Shown: one piece after another, positions 1 to 7,895 of the stretch
Position numbering within the stretch: position 1 is the first letter of the stretch
How the letters are laid out: each line of letters starts with the position of its first letter
DNA from: Paenibacillus antibioticophila
Lineage (GTDB): Bacteria > Bacillota > Bacilli > Paenibacillales > Paenibacillaceae
Assembly (NCBI RefSeq): GCF_000455265.1
Contig: NZ_HG005139.1
Coordinates: 181,470-245,469 of the forward strand
Reading direction: 5' to 3'
DNA: 64,000 nt
Translations under genes and position numbers: made by a program
Notes under the pieces: generated by a model
Databases searched by the model: none
What the model saw: the letters and a program-made list of their open reading frames with translations, nothing else
What the model was told of the DNA's origin: nothing

Positions 1-1
1 T

Positions 2-448
2 CAAGCTAACAAGGAAGGCTCCAAAGTCAAGGACAAAGTGGGTGTTACCTCGTTGCCTGTCGGTCCTAAAGGAACAGAGTCTCATTCCACGCTTGGCGGT
101 CTGAATTTGGTAATCAACAATGCTATTGATGATGCCCATAAAGAGGCGGCGATCGATTTCATCAAGTATCTGTCCAGTGAAAGCGTTCAGAAGAAAATGA
201 ATTTGATTGCAGCTCAGCCACCTGTTCTGAAATCAGTCTATCAAGATGCTGAGGTACTGGAAGCGAACCCATTCTATGCGGACTTCTATGACATTATCAT
301 GAACGGGAAGGCCAGACCAATGTCTCCTCAATATGCAAGAGTATCAGATTCGATTCAACGGAATATCCATGCCGCATTAGCTGAAAATATCGATATCAAG
401 ACAGCTCTGGATACCATTCAAAGTGATATCGAAGCACTGAACAAATAA
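2..448 (+). CDS. Sugar ABC transporter solute-binding protein, C-terminal part
   Basis: The frame is open from the window edge, so the N-terminus with its signal peptide lies upstream. What remains matches the C-terminal lobe of a family 1 extracellular solute-binding protein (MalE type): a TLGGLNLVINN strand, an AAIDFIKYLSS helix with QKKMN after it, and a closing helix near the end. Two MalF/MalG-type permeases follow, so it should capture a sugar outside the membrane and deliver it to them. The operon also encodes a sucrose-phosphorylase-type enzyme, so a glucosyl disaccharide such as sucrose is the likely ligand (inference). The GTG at 38 is internal and is not the start. Confidence 0.85.
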   Translation, partial: QANKEGSKVKDKVGVTSLPVGPKGTESHSTLGGLNLVINNAIDDAHKEAAIDFIKYLSSESVQKKMNLIAAQPPVLKSVYQDAEVLEANPFYADFYDIIMNGKARPMSPQYARVSDSIQRNIHAALAENIDIKTALDTIQSDIEALNK

Positions 449-463
449 AGAAATTGGAGAGGA

Positions 464-513
464 CATGGACTGCAATGTAATTGAGCGGAGATCAATTCAT
501 ATTGCAGTCCATG
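464..513 (+). promoter_or_regulatory. Hairpin between binding-protein and permease genes
   Basis: CATGGACTGCAAT (464-476) is perfectly complementary to ATTGCAGTCCATG (501-513), and AATTGA (479-484) pairs with TCAATT (492-497), leaving a 7-nt loop. There is no T-run, so it is not a standard terminator. Stable hairpins at this place, as in malE-malF, protect the upstream message and lower expression of the permeases relative to the binding protein. That role is inferred here. Confidence 0.6.
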
Positions 514-537
514 TTATCAGAATGGAGTGGTCAAGGG

Positions 538-1422
538 ATGAAGAGCTTGCAGAGAAGGGAAACCAGAGATGCCTGGCTGATGATGCTCCCTGCATTAGTC
601 GTTTTATTGGTCATTGCGGTATATCCGATTCTAAGGACATTTTGGTTGAGTCTTCATGAAATGGTGTTAACTGACCCTGGCTCTGGATATCCGTTTGTGG
701 GGTTGAAAAATTATACAGATATCTTTAGGGATGCTCGGGCAGGAGCTTCGATTTTATTTACCTTCAAATTCACGATTGCGACCGTGGTATTAGAACTGAT
801 CGTTGGTTTTGCAGCGGCGTTGATTATGAATAAAACGTTTAAAGGCAGAGGTTTAGTGAGAGCGGCGATTCTGATCCCATGGGCCATTCCTACTACGGTT
901 TCGGCCCTGATGTGGAAATTTATATATAACGACCAATACGGATTATTTAATGATGTGCTTTATCGTCTTGGATTAATCGACGGATATAAAGCTTGGTTAG
1001 CTACGGAAGGCGGTACATTCATGGCACTGGTGATTGCAGACGTCTGGAAGACGGCTCCTTTTATGGCGCTATTAATCTTGGCAGGTCTGCAGATGATTCC
1101 AGGTGATTTGTATGAATCAGCAAAAATTGATGGAGCGAATTCATTCCAGGCATTTGTAAAAATTACACTGCCGATGGTGAGAAGCACCGTGCTGGTTGCC
1201 CTGTTGTTCAGAACCATTGATGCATTCCGGGTATTCGACTTGGTATCTGTCATGACTGGCGGTGCGAACGGATCAGAAAGTGTATCTTTGTATGCCTACG
1301 CTCATTTAATGAAATTCCTGAATTTCGGCTATGGCTCGGCGGTATCGGTTCTTATCTTCTTATTCGTCTTCGGCATCAGCCTAATTTACATGAAATCAAT
1401 CGGAAAAGACCTAGCTTCATAG
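538..1422 (+). CDS. Sugar ABC transporter permease, MalF type
   Basis: This is an integral membrane subunit of a carbohydrate-uptake ABC importer, about 294 residues long with six predicted membrane segments. The first is around LMMLPALVVLLVIAVYPIL near the N-terminus. The EAA loop that docks on the ATPase reads ESAKIDGANSFQAFVKITLP. I chose ATG 538 because the upstream TTG at 481 lies inside the 464-513 hairpin. A GGAGTGG about 9 bases before 538 is a modest ribosome site. It pairs with the next gene as a MalF/MalG heterodimer. No ATPase gene is present, so a shared MsmX-type ATPase is the likely partner (inference from Bacillus). Confidence 0.9.
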   Translation: MKSLQRRETRDAWLMMLPALVVLLVIAVYPILRTFWLSLHEMVLTDPGSGYPFVGLKNYTDIFRDARAGASILFTFKFTIATVVLELIVGFAAALIMNKTFKGRGLVRAAILIPWAIPTTVSALMWKFIYNDQYGLFNDVLYRLGLIDGYKAWLATEGGTFMALVIADVWKTAPFMALLILAGLQMIPGDLYESAKIDGANSFQAFVKITLPMVRSTVLVALLFRTIDAFRVFDLVSVMTGGANGSESVSLYAYAHLMKFLNFGYGSAVSVLIFLFVFGISLIYMKSIGKDLAS

Positions 1423-1443
1423 GTTCGGAGAGGAGGGACATCC

Positions 1444-2283
1444 ATGGATATGAAAGTCACAAGAACCCTAAAGGCGAGTTTACTATATGTGCTTGTATTA
1501 CTGTTTTTAGCTTTTATTTTATTGCCTTATATATGGCAATTTCTAACCTCGATCAAGCCTCTCGCAGAAATCTCAGCGATACCTGCGAAATGGATACCTA
1601 GCAAGATTAACGTTGAGTATTACTTCAATGTATTCCAGAAGCATCCGTTCGCGAGATATTTATTGAATAGTGCGATTGTTGCTTCAGTTACGACGGTCGT
1701 GAGCATCCTGATCGGAGCCTCTGCCTCCTATGCGCTGGCCAGGCTGCACTTTAAAGGAAAGAAAGTCGTCCTGCTGTCCATTTTGGCGATTTCCATGTTT
1801 CCGACGATTTCTACGGTAAGCCCCTTGTTTTTAATCTTGAAAAACATGAATTTGTTGAATACGTACGCGGGTTTGGTCATCCCTTATACGACATTCGCAT
1901 TGCCCTTCTCAATTTGGCTGCTGACGAACTTCTTTGGTCAATTGCCGAAGGGCTTCGAGGAAGCGGCAACGATCGACGGATGCTCCAGACTGCAGACCTT
2001 CTTCAAGATTATGCTGCCGCTCATTAAACCGGCTACCTTCTCTGTCGGTCTGTTGGTCTTCATCAATTCCTGGAATGAATATATTTATAGTTTGACTTTT
2101 ATGACGGATGACAGCATGAGAACCGTGCCGGTCGGAATTGCATTGTTCCCAAGTAATTATGAGCTTCCATGGGGCGACATGGCCGCTGCGTCAATTGTTG
2201 TAACAGTCCCGCTTATCATCTTGGTTCTGATGTTCCAGCAGAAGATCATTGCCGGATTAACTACCGGCGGGATTAAAGGGTAA
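1444..2283 (+). CDS. Sugar ABC transporter permease, MalG type
   Basis: A 279-residue partner permease with six predicted membrane segments. The EAA motif reads EEAATIDGCSRLQTFFKIMLP, followed by the MalG-type tail FINSWNEYIYSL. The start ATG at 1444 has GAGAGGAGG about 8 bases upstream. It begins 21 bases after the MalF-type gene and precedes the Gfo/Idh gene by about 20 bases, so all are probably one transcript. Together the two permeases form the sugar channel fed by the binding protein at the window start. Confidence 0.92.
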   Translation: MDMKVTRTLKASLLYVLVLLFLAFILLPYIWQFLTSIKPLAEISAIPAKWIPSKINVEYYFNVFQKHPFARYLLNSAIVASVTTVVSILIGASASYALARLHFKGKKVVLLSILAISMFPTISTVSPLFLILKNMNLLNTYAGLVIPYTTFALPFSIWLLTNFFGQLPKGFEEAATIDGCSRLQTFFKIMLPLIKPATFSVGLLVFINSWNEYIYSLTFMTDDSMRTVPVGIALFPSNYELPWGDMAAASIVVTVPLIILVLMFQQKIIAGLTTGGIKG

Positions 2284-2304
2284 ATCATACAGAGGAGAAT
2301 GAGG

Positions 2305-3384
2305 ATGAGTAAAATCAGATTTGGACTCATAGGATCAGGATGGAGAGCCGAGTTTTACATCCGTATCGCGAAAGCCCTGCCGGAAAAGTTCGAATTAACC
2401 GGGGTGGTTATTCGGGATCGGGAAAAGGGAGAAGCCTTTGCTGCAAAATTCGGGGTGAACGTTGTTCAGTCCCTTGAAGAATTGCTGAATAACCAGCTTG
2501 ATTATGTGGTATTGTCCATCAAAAGAGGAATAGTCTCGGACTATTTAATCGAGCTGTTTAAGAGGGGGGTCCCGGTATTGTGCGAGACTCCTCCAGGAGA
2601 AACGATCGAGGCGTTGGAAGAGCTTTGGGAACAAGCGGTTAAATATAATGCCAAGGTGCAAATTGCGGAGCAATATTTTGTTCAACCCCTGTATTCTGCT
2701 TGGCTAAAGGTGATCCAGGACGGCAAGCTGGGTGAGGTCAGCAATATCAATCTTTCGTCTCTGCATGGATATCATGGTGTAAGCATCATCAGAAAGGCTT
2801 TGAACGCAGGTTACGGAAATTGCACCATCATCGGAAAAAGGTACTCTTTTGAGGTGACCGAAACTTACGGCCGGGAAGGCATGGCCTTTGACGGGGAGAT
2901 TTTTTCCTGTACAAGAGATCGTTTGACTTTGGAATTTGAAAATGGGAAGGTTGCCTTCTTTGATTTCTCTGATCCGGCTCAATATCACTCCTTTATCCGC
3001 ACACGCCAGTTGACTGTGCAAGGGGTAAGAGGTGAAATCGATGATTTGAGCATCAGATATCTGACTTCAGCCAATGTGCCGGTGACGCAAGAACTCAACC
3101 GGATTGACTTGGGAAGATACAGTAATCAGGAATGGGCTCACTACGGAATCATGCTGGGTGAAGAGTTCGTTTACAGAAATCCTTATACGAACGTTCGATT
3201 GAACGATGACGAAATAGCAGTCGCTACTTGTATGGACCTGATGGGTGAATATTTGACTACGGACAAGGAGTTTTATTCTTTAAAAGAAGCCCTGCAAGAC
3301 ACTTACATTGCTTTGAAGATGGAAGAGGCGCTGAAGCATCCGAATCAAGAAGTATCGACTTCAACAAGAATATGGGCTCAATAA
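2305..3384 (+). CDS. Gfo/Idh/MocA family oxidoreductase, atypical
   Basis: About 359 residues. The N-terminal Rossmann fold carries the nucleotide-binding motif GLIGSGWRAEF. A C-terminal alpha/beta domain typical of Gfo/Idh/MocA sugar dehydrogenases follows. Family members normally hold a conserved EKP triad whose lysine is catalytic; here the corresponding segment reads CETPPGE, so the lysine is replaced by threonine. The protein may bind NAD(P) with a changed reaction, or be non-catalytic. I prefer ATG 2305 to ATG 2299, because AGGAG at 2293-2297 leaves workable spacing only for the second. It lies in the sugar operon and may oxidise or epimerise the imported sugar or its product; the substrate is not readable from sequence. 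Confidence 0.82.
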   Translation: MSKIRFGLIGSGWRAEFYIRIAKALPEKFELTGVVIRDREKGEAFAAKFGVNVVQSLEELLNNQLDYVVLSIKRGIVSDYLIELFKRGVPVLCETPPGETIEALEELWEQAVKYNAKVQIAEQYFVQPLYSAWLKVIQDGKLGEVSNINLSSLHGYHGVSIIRKALNAGYGNCTIIGKRYSFEVTETYGREGMAFDGEIFSCTRDRLTLEFENGKVAFFDFSDPAQYHSFIRTRQLTVQGVRGEIDDLSIRYLTSANVPVTQELNRIDLGRYSNQEWAHYGIMLGEEFVYRNPYTNVRLNDDEIAVATCMDLMGEYLTTDKEFYSLKEALQDTYIALKMEEALKHPNQEVSTSTRIWAQ

Positions 3385-3404
3385 TCGGATGCAGGAGGTT
3401 TGAC

Positions 3405-4364
3405 ATGCTTAAATTCGATCAGAATATTGAGCTTAAAAAAAGCGGCAATGATTTGTTCATGGCAGGAGAAATTCTTATCGACATGATCTCAGAGGATTAC
3501 AATGACGACTTTACTTGCCGCACATACCGACAATTTTTTGGAGGTTCTCCATCCAATATCGCGATGAATGCGCACAAACTAGGAGTTCACGCAGTAGTTG
3601 CTTCCGTAGTAGGTGAAGACGGCTTGGGAAATTTCCTGATCCATGAATTGAAATCGGCTGGAATAGATACCGGGTACATTCAGAGGACGGCGGAAGGCCC
3701 CACAAGTATGGTTGTCGTTACCAAAAGTCAATCCACTCCAACTCCCGTTTTTTATCGTGGGGCGGATTATCGCTTGTCTTACACCGAGAAGCTTGAGGAG
3801 AAGCTGATGAACTCCAAGATCGTCCACTTTTCCTGCTGGCCGCTTTCCAGAAATCCGGCGAGAGAGACAATCGAGAAGATCATTTCCAAGGCCAAAATGA
3901 ATGGTTTGCTAGTCTGCTTCGATCCTAACTATCATCCGATGCTCTGGAAAGCCGGAGAGGATGGAATCGAGTACGTGAAGTCTGTGATCGGAAAGGTGGA
4001 CATCGTGAAGCCGTCCGAGGATGATGCGGAAAGACTGTTCGGAGCGCATACGCATGAGCAATATATAGAAATGTTTTTGAAGCTTGGAGCAAAGCTTGTC
4101 ATTCTAACCTTGGGCAAGGACGGCGCACTTGTGTCCAACGGTGTAGAGACTTTCCGCTTTAGCTCCCTGGCCACAGAGGTAGCGGATACGACGGGGGCGG
4201 GAGATGCCTTTTGGTCGGGATTTTACGCAGCAACAGTAAAAGGCTATACAATCAGAGAAGCCTTGTCGTGTGGGTTCGCGGTGAGTGCCTATAAGCTGAA
4301 ATATACCGGAGCTATTGTAGATTTACCGAAATTGGAAGCCATAAAAGAGATATATGGCTTATAG
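3405..4364 (+). CDS. PfkB-family carbohydrate kinase (fructokinase-like)
   Basis: A 319-residue ribokinase-fold sugar kinase. The N-terminal PfkB signature GGSPSNIAMNAHKLG and the C-terminal signature DTTGAGDAFWSGF are both intact; the Asp in GAGD is the catalytic base. ATG 3405 has AGGAGG at 3392-3397; an upstream in-frame ATG at 3372 overlaps the previous gene and has no ribosome site. With the sucrose-phosphorylase-type gene 11 bases downstream, the simplest role is phosphorylating the fructose that sucrose phosphorolysis releases. Similar sequences also act as 5-dehydro-2-deoxygluconokinases, so the exact sugar is uncertain. Confidence 0.87.
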   Translation: MLKFDQNIELKKSGNDLFMAGEILIDMISEDYNDDFTCRTYRQFFGGSPSNIAMNAHKLGVHAVVASVVGEDGLGNFLIHELKSAGIDTGYIQRTAEGPTSMVVVTKSQSTPTPVFYRGADYRLSYTEKLEEKLMNSKIVHFSCWPLSRNPARETIEKIISKAKMNGLLVCFDPNYHPMLWKAGEDGIEYVKSVIGKVDIVKPSEDDAERLFGAHTHEQYIEMFLKLGAKLVILTLGKDGALVSNGVETFRFSSLATEVADTTGAGDAFWSGFYAATVKGYTIREALSCGFAVSAYKLKYTGAIVDLPKLEAIKEIYGL

Positions 4365-4375
4365 GAGGAGTGTAT

Positions 4376-5845
4376 GTGGCAGTTAAAAATCAAGTCCAGC
4401 TGATCACGTATCCGGATTCGTTGGGAGGTGACCTAAAGACGCTTCATAGCATTCTTTCCACGCAGCTTGTTGATGTCTTCAAAGGCGGAGTTCATATCCT
4501 TCCGCCGTTCCCATCTTCGGGAGACCGCGGTTTCGCTCCGCTGACGTATCTGGAGATCGACCCTTCCTTTGGCACTTGGGAGGATATGAAGGCGATCGGC
4601 GAGGATTTTGATGTATTGGTCGATATCATGGTGAATCATATTTCGCAGAAGTCACAATATTTTCAGGATTTTCTGAACAAAGGACGCGAATCCGAGCATG
4701 CGGATTTGTTTATCACGCTGGATAAGATTTGGGAAGACGGAAAGCCGGTGCAAGAGCATATTGAAAAAATGTTCCTGCGCAGACCAAAGCCATATTCGAC
4801 GTTTACGATCCAAGAGACCGGAGCAGAAGAAGCGGTGTGGACCACCTTCGGAAAGACCGATCCTTCCGAGCAGATCGATTTGGATGTGAACTCTCCCAAG
4901 GTCAAACAACTGTTTACCGATTTTTTCATGCATTTCAAACAGCATGGCGTGAAGATCGTGCGTCTTGATGCTGTAGGTTATGTCATTAAAAAGATGGGGA
5001 CGAGCTGTTTTTTCGTAGAGCCGGAAATCTATGCATTTCTCGATTGGATCAAAGAGCTTGCAGATTCCATGGATATCGAGTTACTGCCTGAGGTGCATTC
5101 ACATTACGAGATTCAATATAAACTGGCGGAGCACGGTTTTTGGATTTATGACTTTATTTTACCTTATCGCATATTGGAGACGCTTCTTACAAAATCCGGC
5201 GAGTCTTTGAAGCACTATCTGAAGAACCGTCCGCATAAACAATTCACGATGCTGGACTGCCACGATGGCATTCCGCTCAAGCCGGATCTGGACGATTTGA
5301 TCGATACCAAAGAAGCAAGACAAATCGTGGACACTTGCCTGGAAAGAGGAGCAAATCTCAGCCTGATATTATCGGATGAGCATAAAGCTGAGGATGGATT
5401 TGACGTTCATCAAATCAGATGCTCTTATTACTCGGTGCTTAATTCCGATGATGATGCCTATTTAGCGGCCCGGGCCTTGCAGTTCTTTACGCCGGGTGTA
5501 CCGCAGGTTTACTATGTCGGACTGTTGGCAGGAGAGAACGATCTTGAGGGGGTTGCGAAGACCGGTGAGGGGCGCGAAATTAACCGCCATAACTTTACCC
5601 TTGAGGAAATCGAACGATCTATGGATCAGGCAGTGGTTCAAAGACTGCTGAAGCTGATCAAGTTCCGCAATGAGTATGAAGCGTTTAACGGAGAGTTTCG
5701 AGTGCTGAACACTGCTGCAGATGAAGTTCGGCTCACTTGGGAGAAGGGCACTTCACAGTGCACCTTATTCGTAGACCTCAAGAATAATCGGTCGGTCATC
5801 GACTTTATAGACGAGAATGGCGCGATTCAACAATATATTATATAA
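4376..5845 (+). CDS. gtfA: Sucrose phosphorylase-type GH13 enzyme
   Basis: About 489 residues, the usual length for GH13 subfamily 18 sucrose phosphorylases, starting with the family hallmark VQLITYPDSLGGDL. Visible active-site elements are the nucleophile Asp in VRLDAVGY (about residue 198), the acid/base Glu in LLPEVHSHY (about 239) and the stabilising Asp in LDCHDGI (about 297). The expected reaction is sucrose plus phosphate to glucose 1-phosphate plus fructose in the cytoplasm. I chose GTG 4376, which sits 5 bases after GGAGGAG; GTG 4370 is too close to it. The subfamily also includes phosphorylases for glucosylglycerate, glucosylglycerol and sucrose 6'-phosphate, so the acceptor is not certain, especially with two oxidoreductases in the operon. 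Confidence 0.88.
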   Translation: MAVKNQVQLITYPDSLGGDLKTLHSILSTQLVDVFKGGVHILPPFPSSGDRGFAPLTYLEIDPSFGTWEDMKAIGEDFDVLVDIMVNHISQKSQYFQDFLNKGRESEHADLFITLDKIWEDGKPVQEHIEKMFLRRPKPYSTFTIQETGAEEAVWTTFGKTDPSEQIDLDVNSPKVKQLFTDFFMHFKQHGVKIVRLDAVGYVIKKMGTSCFFVEPEIYAFLDWIKELADSMDIELLPEVHSHYEIQYKLAEHGFWIYDFILPYRILETLLTKSGESLKHYLKNRPHKQFTMLDCHDGIPLKPDLDDLIDTKEARQIVDTCLERGANLSLILSDEHKAEDGFDVHQIRCSYYSVLNSDDDAYLAARALQFFTPGVPQVYYVGLLAGENDLEGVAKTGEGREINRHNFTLEEIERSMDQAVVQRLLKLIKFRNEYEAFNGEFRVLNTAADEVRLTWEKGTSQCTLFVDLKNNRSVIDFIDENGAIQQYII

Positions 5846-5864
5846 CAGAGGATGTGCTTGAGAG

Positions 5865-6842
5865 ATGACAGTATTGCCAATTCATAATCACGGTTTGGAC
5901 GCAAGCCGGCTTATTTTGGGATGTATGGGGCTAGGCGGAGGATGGACCCGGGATCCGATTGAATCCGCTCATGTGAAGCAGGCGCAGGAAGCGGTGGAGA
6001 CCGCCTTGGATCGTGGAATCCATATGTTTGACCATGCTGATATTTACGCATTCGGAAAAGCAGAGACCGTCTTTGGTCAAGTGCTGCAGCAGAATCCGGC
6101 CCTGAGAGAAAGAATGATCATTCAATCGAAATTGGGGATTCGCTTTCCGGATGAAGCAAAGGGTGTTCCGGCGCGTTATGATTTTTCAAAGGAGTATATC
6201 CTGGAGAGCGTGGACGGCATTCTGTCCAGACTCGGCATTGACTACCTGGATGTTCTGCTCTTGCATCGCCCGGATGCGCTCATGGATGCACGTGAAGTGG
6301 CAGAAGCCTTTCATCAACTGAAAGCATCAGGTAAAGCCCGTTATTTCGGGGTATCTAATATGAGCGCAGGTCAGATTCGATTATTGCAAAGTCAATTGAG
6401 CGAGAAGTTGGTCGTGAACCAATTGGAGCTGAGTCTGAATAAAATCGGTTGGCTGGAAACGGGTATTCATGTGAACCAGGATGCCGCGAGAAACAACATT
6501 TTCCCGGAAGGGACACTGGAATACTGCCAGATGGAGAACATTCAGCTGCAGGCATGGGGTTCACTGGCAAAGGGCTTGTACTCCGGGGCTAGTCTGCAGG
6601 ATGCAAGTGATAATGTGAAAAGCACCGCTTCGCTCGTAAAACGGCTTGCCGAAGAGAAGCAGACCTCACGGGAGGCGATTGTGCTTGCATGGCTGATGAA
6701 GCATCCAGCTGCGATCCAGCCGGTCATCGGAACGACCGACCCTTCCCGGATTCAAGCTTGTGCGGAAGCGGAAAACATAGAATTGAGCCGTGATGAATGG
6801 TATTCCTTGTACGTTAGCTCCCGCGGCGTAAGCTTGCCTTGA
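5865..6842 (+). CDS. Aldo/keto reductase (YdhF-like)
   Basis: A 325-residue NADPH-dependent TIM-barrel oxidoreductase. The catalytic tetrad is visible: Asp and Tyr in FDHADIYAFG, Lys in QSKLG and His in LLHRPD. The C-terminal cofactor-binding segment reads QPVIGTTDPSRI. The sequence resembles the E. coli YdhF branch more than the Kv-beta branch found at 35 kb. It starts 19 bases after the phosphorylase gene and is the last gene before a strong terminator. Its substrate is unknown. A carbonyl form of the imported sugar, possibly made by the Gfo/Idh protein upstream, would fit (inference). Confidence 0.85.
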   Translation: MTVLPIHNHGLDASRLILGCMGLGGGWTRDPIESAHVKQAQEAVETALDRGIHMFDHADIYAFGKAETVFGQVLQQNPALRERMIIQSKLGIRFPDEAKGVPARYDFSKEYILESVDGILSRLGIDYLDVLLLHRPDALMDAREVAEAFHQLKASGKARYFGVSNMSAGQIRLLQSQLSEKLVVNQLELSLNKIGWLETGIHVNQDAARNNIFPEGTLEYCQMENIQLQAWGSLAKGLYSGASLQDASDNVKSTASLVKRLAEEKQTSREAIVLAWLMKHPAAIQPVIGTTDPSRIQACAEAENIELSRDEWYSLYVSSRGVSLP

Positions 6843-6872
6843 TCAAGTTCCTAATATAGAGCCGTAAAATTA

Positions 6873-6911
6873 AGCGTACTCTTCAGCCTTTGGCTGGAGG
6901 GTGCGCTTTTT
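6873..6911 (+). terminator. Rho-independent terminator of the sugar operon
   Basis: A 16-base arm at 6873-6888 pairs, with G-U pairs allowed, with 6892-6907, followed by a run of T. It lies 30 bases after the aldo/keto reductase stop. Confidence 0.85.
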
Positions 6912-6972
6912 CAACTCCTTTCTATTAAAAATGTAAAAAATAGAAGATAAAACCTTTAATTTGCAAAGTGTA

Positions 6973-6996
6973 ATGTATGCGCTTACCTTCTATAAT
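6973..6996 (+). promoter_or_regulatory. Xylanase promoter with cre-like operator
   Basis: TATAAT at 6991-6996 is a consensus -10 box. Just upstream, ATGTATGCGCTTACCT (6973-6988) matches the CcpA catabolite-responsive element at all but two positions and shows the GCGC centre. A repressor bound between -35 and -10 would give glucose repression, as known for xylanases. No good -35 box is visible. The match was made by eye. Confidence 0.5.
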
Positions 6997-7022
6997 TTTC
7001 TAATAAAGGAGGTGATAGTAAG

Positions 7023-7049
7023 ATGTGGTGTGGATATGCTCCGGGATAA
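7023..7049 (+). CDS. Putative 8-residue leader peptide (MWCGYAPG)
   Basis: ATG 7023 follows AAAGGAGGTGAT (7005-7016), an essentially perfect complement to the 16S rRNA 3' end, and encodes only MWCGYAPG before TAA. About 86 bases separate it from the xylanase start. That spacer holds a small TCCGG/CCGGA hairpin and a GGCAACC stretch I could not assign to a known riboswitch. The ribosome site is stronger than that of most genes in the window, so translation looks real. The role could be a leader peptide or an mRNA-stabilising ribosome-binding element. Confidence 0.4.
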   Translation: MWCGYAPG

Positions 7050-7135
7050 GAGCAATGCCGGAAAAGAAGGCAACCGTAGTTTTGCGCAGGTGAATCAATT
7101 GTAATCCAATAAAACGATTTGAGGAGGTAGTGTTC

Positions 7136-7771
7136 ATGTTCGGGTTCAATAAGAAACTTTTGACCTTATGCCTTGCAGCTTCGATGAGTTTTGGCTTGTT
7201 TGGAGCAACCTCAAATGCAGCGACGGACTACTGGCAAAACTGGACCGACGGCGGCGGAACCGTCAATGCGGTCAATGGATCAGGCGGGAATTACAGTGTC
7301 ACTTGGAGTAACACCGGAAACTTTGTTGTAGGCAAAGGTTGGGGCAAGGGATCGCCTAATCGGACGATCAACTATAATGCCGGCGTCTGGGCGCCTTCTG
7401 GGAACGGATACTTGACGCTCTACGGATGGACAAGAAATTCACTCATCGAATACTACGTTGTTGACAGCTGGGGCACGTATCGGCCTACCGGAACGCATAA
7501 GGGTACCGTGACTAGTGACGGCGGCACCTATGACATCTACACTACGATGCGCTACAATGCTCCTTCCATCGACGGTACACAGACCTTTCAGCAATATTGG
7601 AGCGTCCGTCAGTCGAAGCGGGCAACGGGCAGCAATGTAGCTATCACTTTCAGCAACCATGTCAACGCTTGGAAAAGTAAAGGCATGAACCTGGGCAGCA
7701 GCTGGTCTTACCAGGTGTTGGCGACAGAAGGATATCAAAGCAGCGGGAGTTCCAACGTAACGGTGTGGTAA
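7136..7771 (+). CDS. xynA: Secreted endo-1,4-beta-xylanase, GH11
   Basis: A 211-residue GH11 xylanase that cleaves internal beta-1,4 bonds of xylan outside the cell. The first 28 residues form a signal peptide (FNKKLLTL, hydrophobic core, cleavage after SNA before ATDYW). The mature part is one beta-jelly roll of standard length. The nucleophile is Glu105 in [13 protein letters not shown] and the acid/base is Glu198 in [13 protein letters not shown] 7136 has GAGGAGG at 7121-7127. It is monocistronic or co-transcribed with the lipoprotein gene 124 bases downstream. The cre-like site at the promoter suggests carbon catabolite control. Codon use and signals look native. Confidence 0.97.
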   Translation: MFGFNKKLLTLCLAASMSFGLFGATSNAATDYWQNWTDGGGTVNAVNGSGGNYSVTWSNTGNFVVGKGWGKGSPNRTINYNAGVWAPSGNGYLTLYGWTRNSLIEYYVVDSWGTYRPTGTHKGTVTSDGGTYDIYTTMRYNAPSIDGTQTFQQYWSVRQSKRATGSNVAITFSNHVNAWKSKGMNLGSSWSYQVLATEGYQSSGSSNVTVW

Positions 7772-7895
7772 ACGATTGATCCTTGAATACAGAGGCCGTT
7801 CGGTCTCCATTGCCGGCGGCCTTAATGCTTTCATCCAAAGCTTCTACATAACTGTTGGAATATAATAATTCTATTTTCCCAAAGGAGACCTATCC

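Noticed and set aside
465..659. 64-codon open frame after the binding-protein gene with a fair ribosome site
   Set aside because: It overlaps the permease gene in another frame and its start lies in the 464-513 hairpin; the protein has no family features.
7049..7120. Possible riboswitch in the xylanase leader
   Set aside because: I compared it with TPP, c-di-GMP, glycine, ZTP and guanidine types and found no matching conserved core, so only a leader ORF is proposed.
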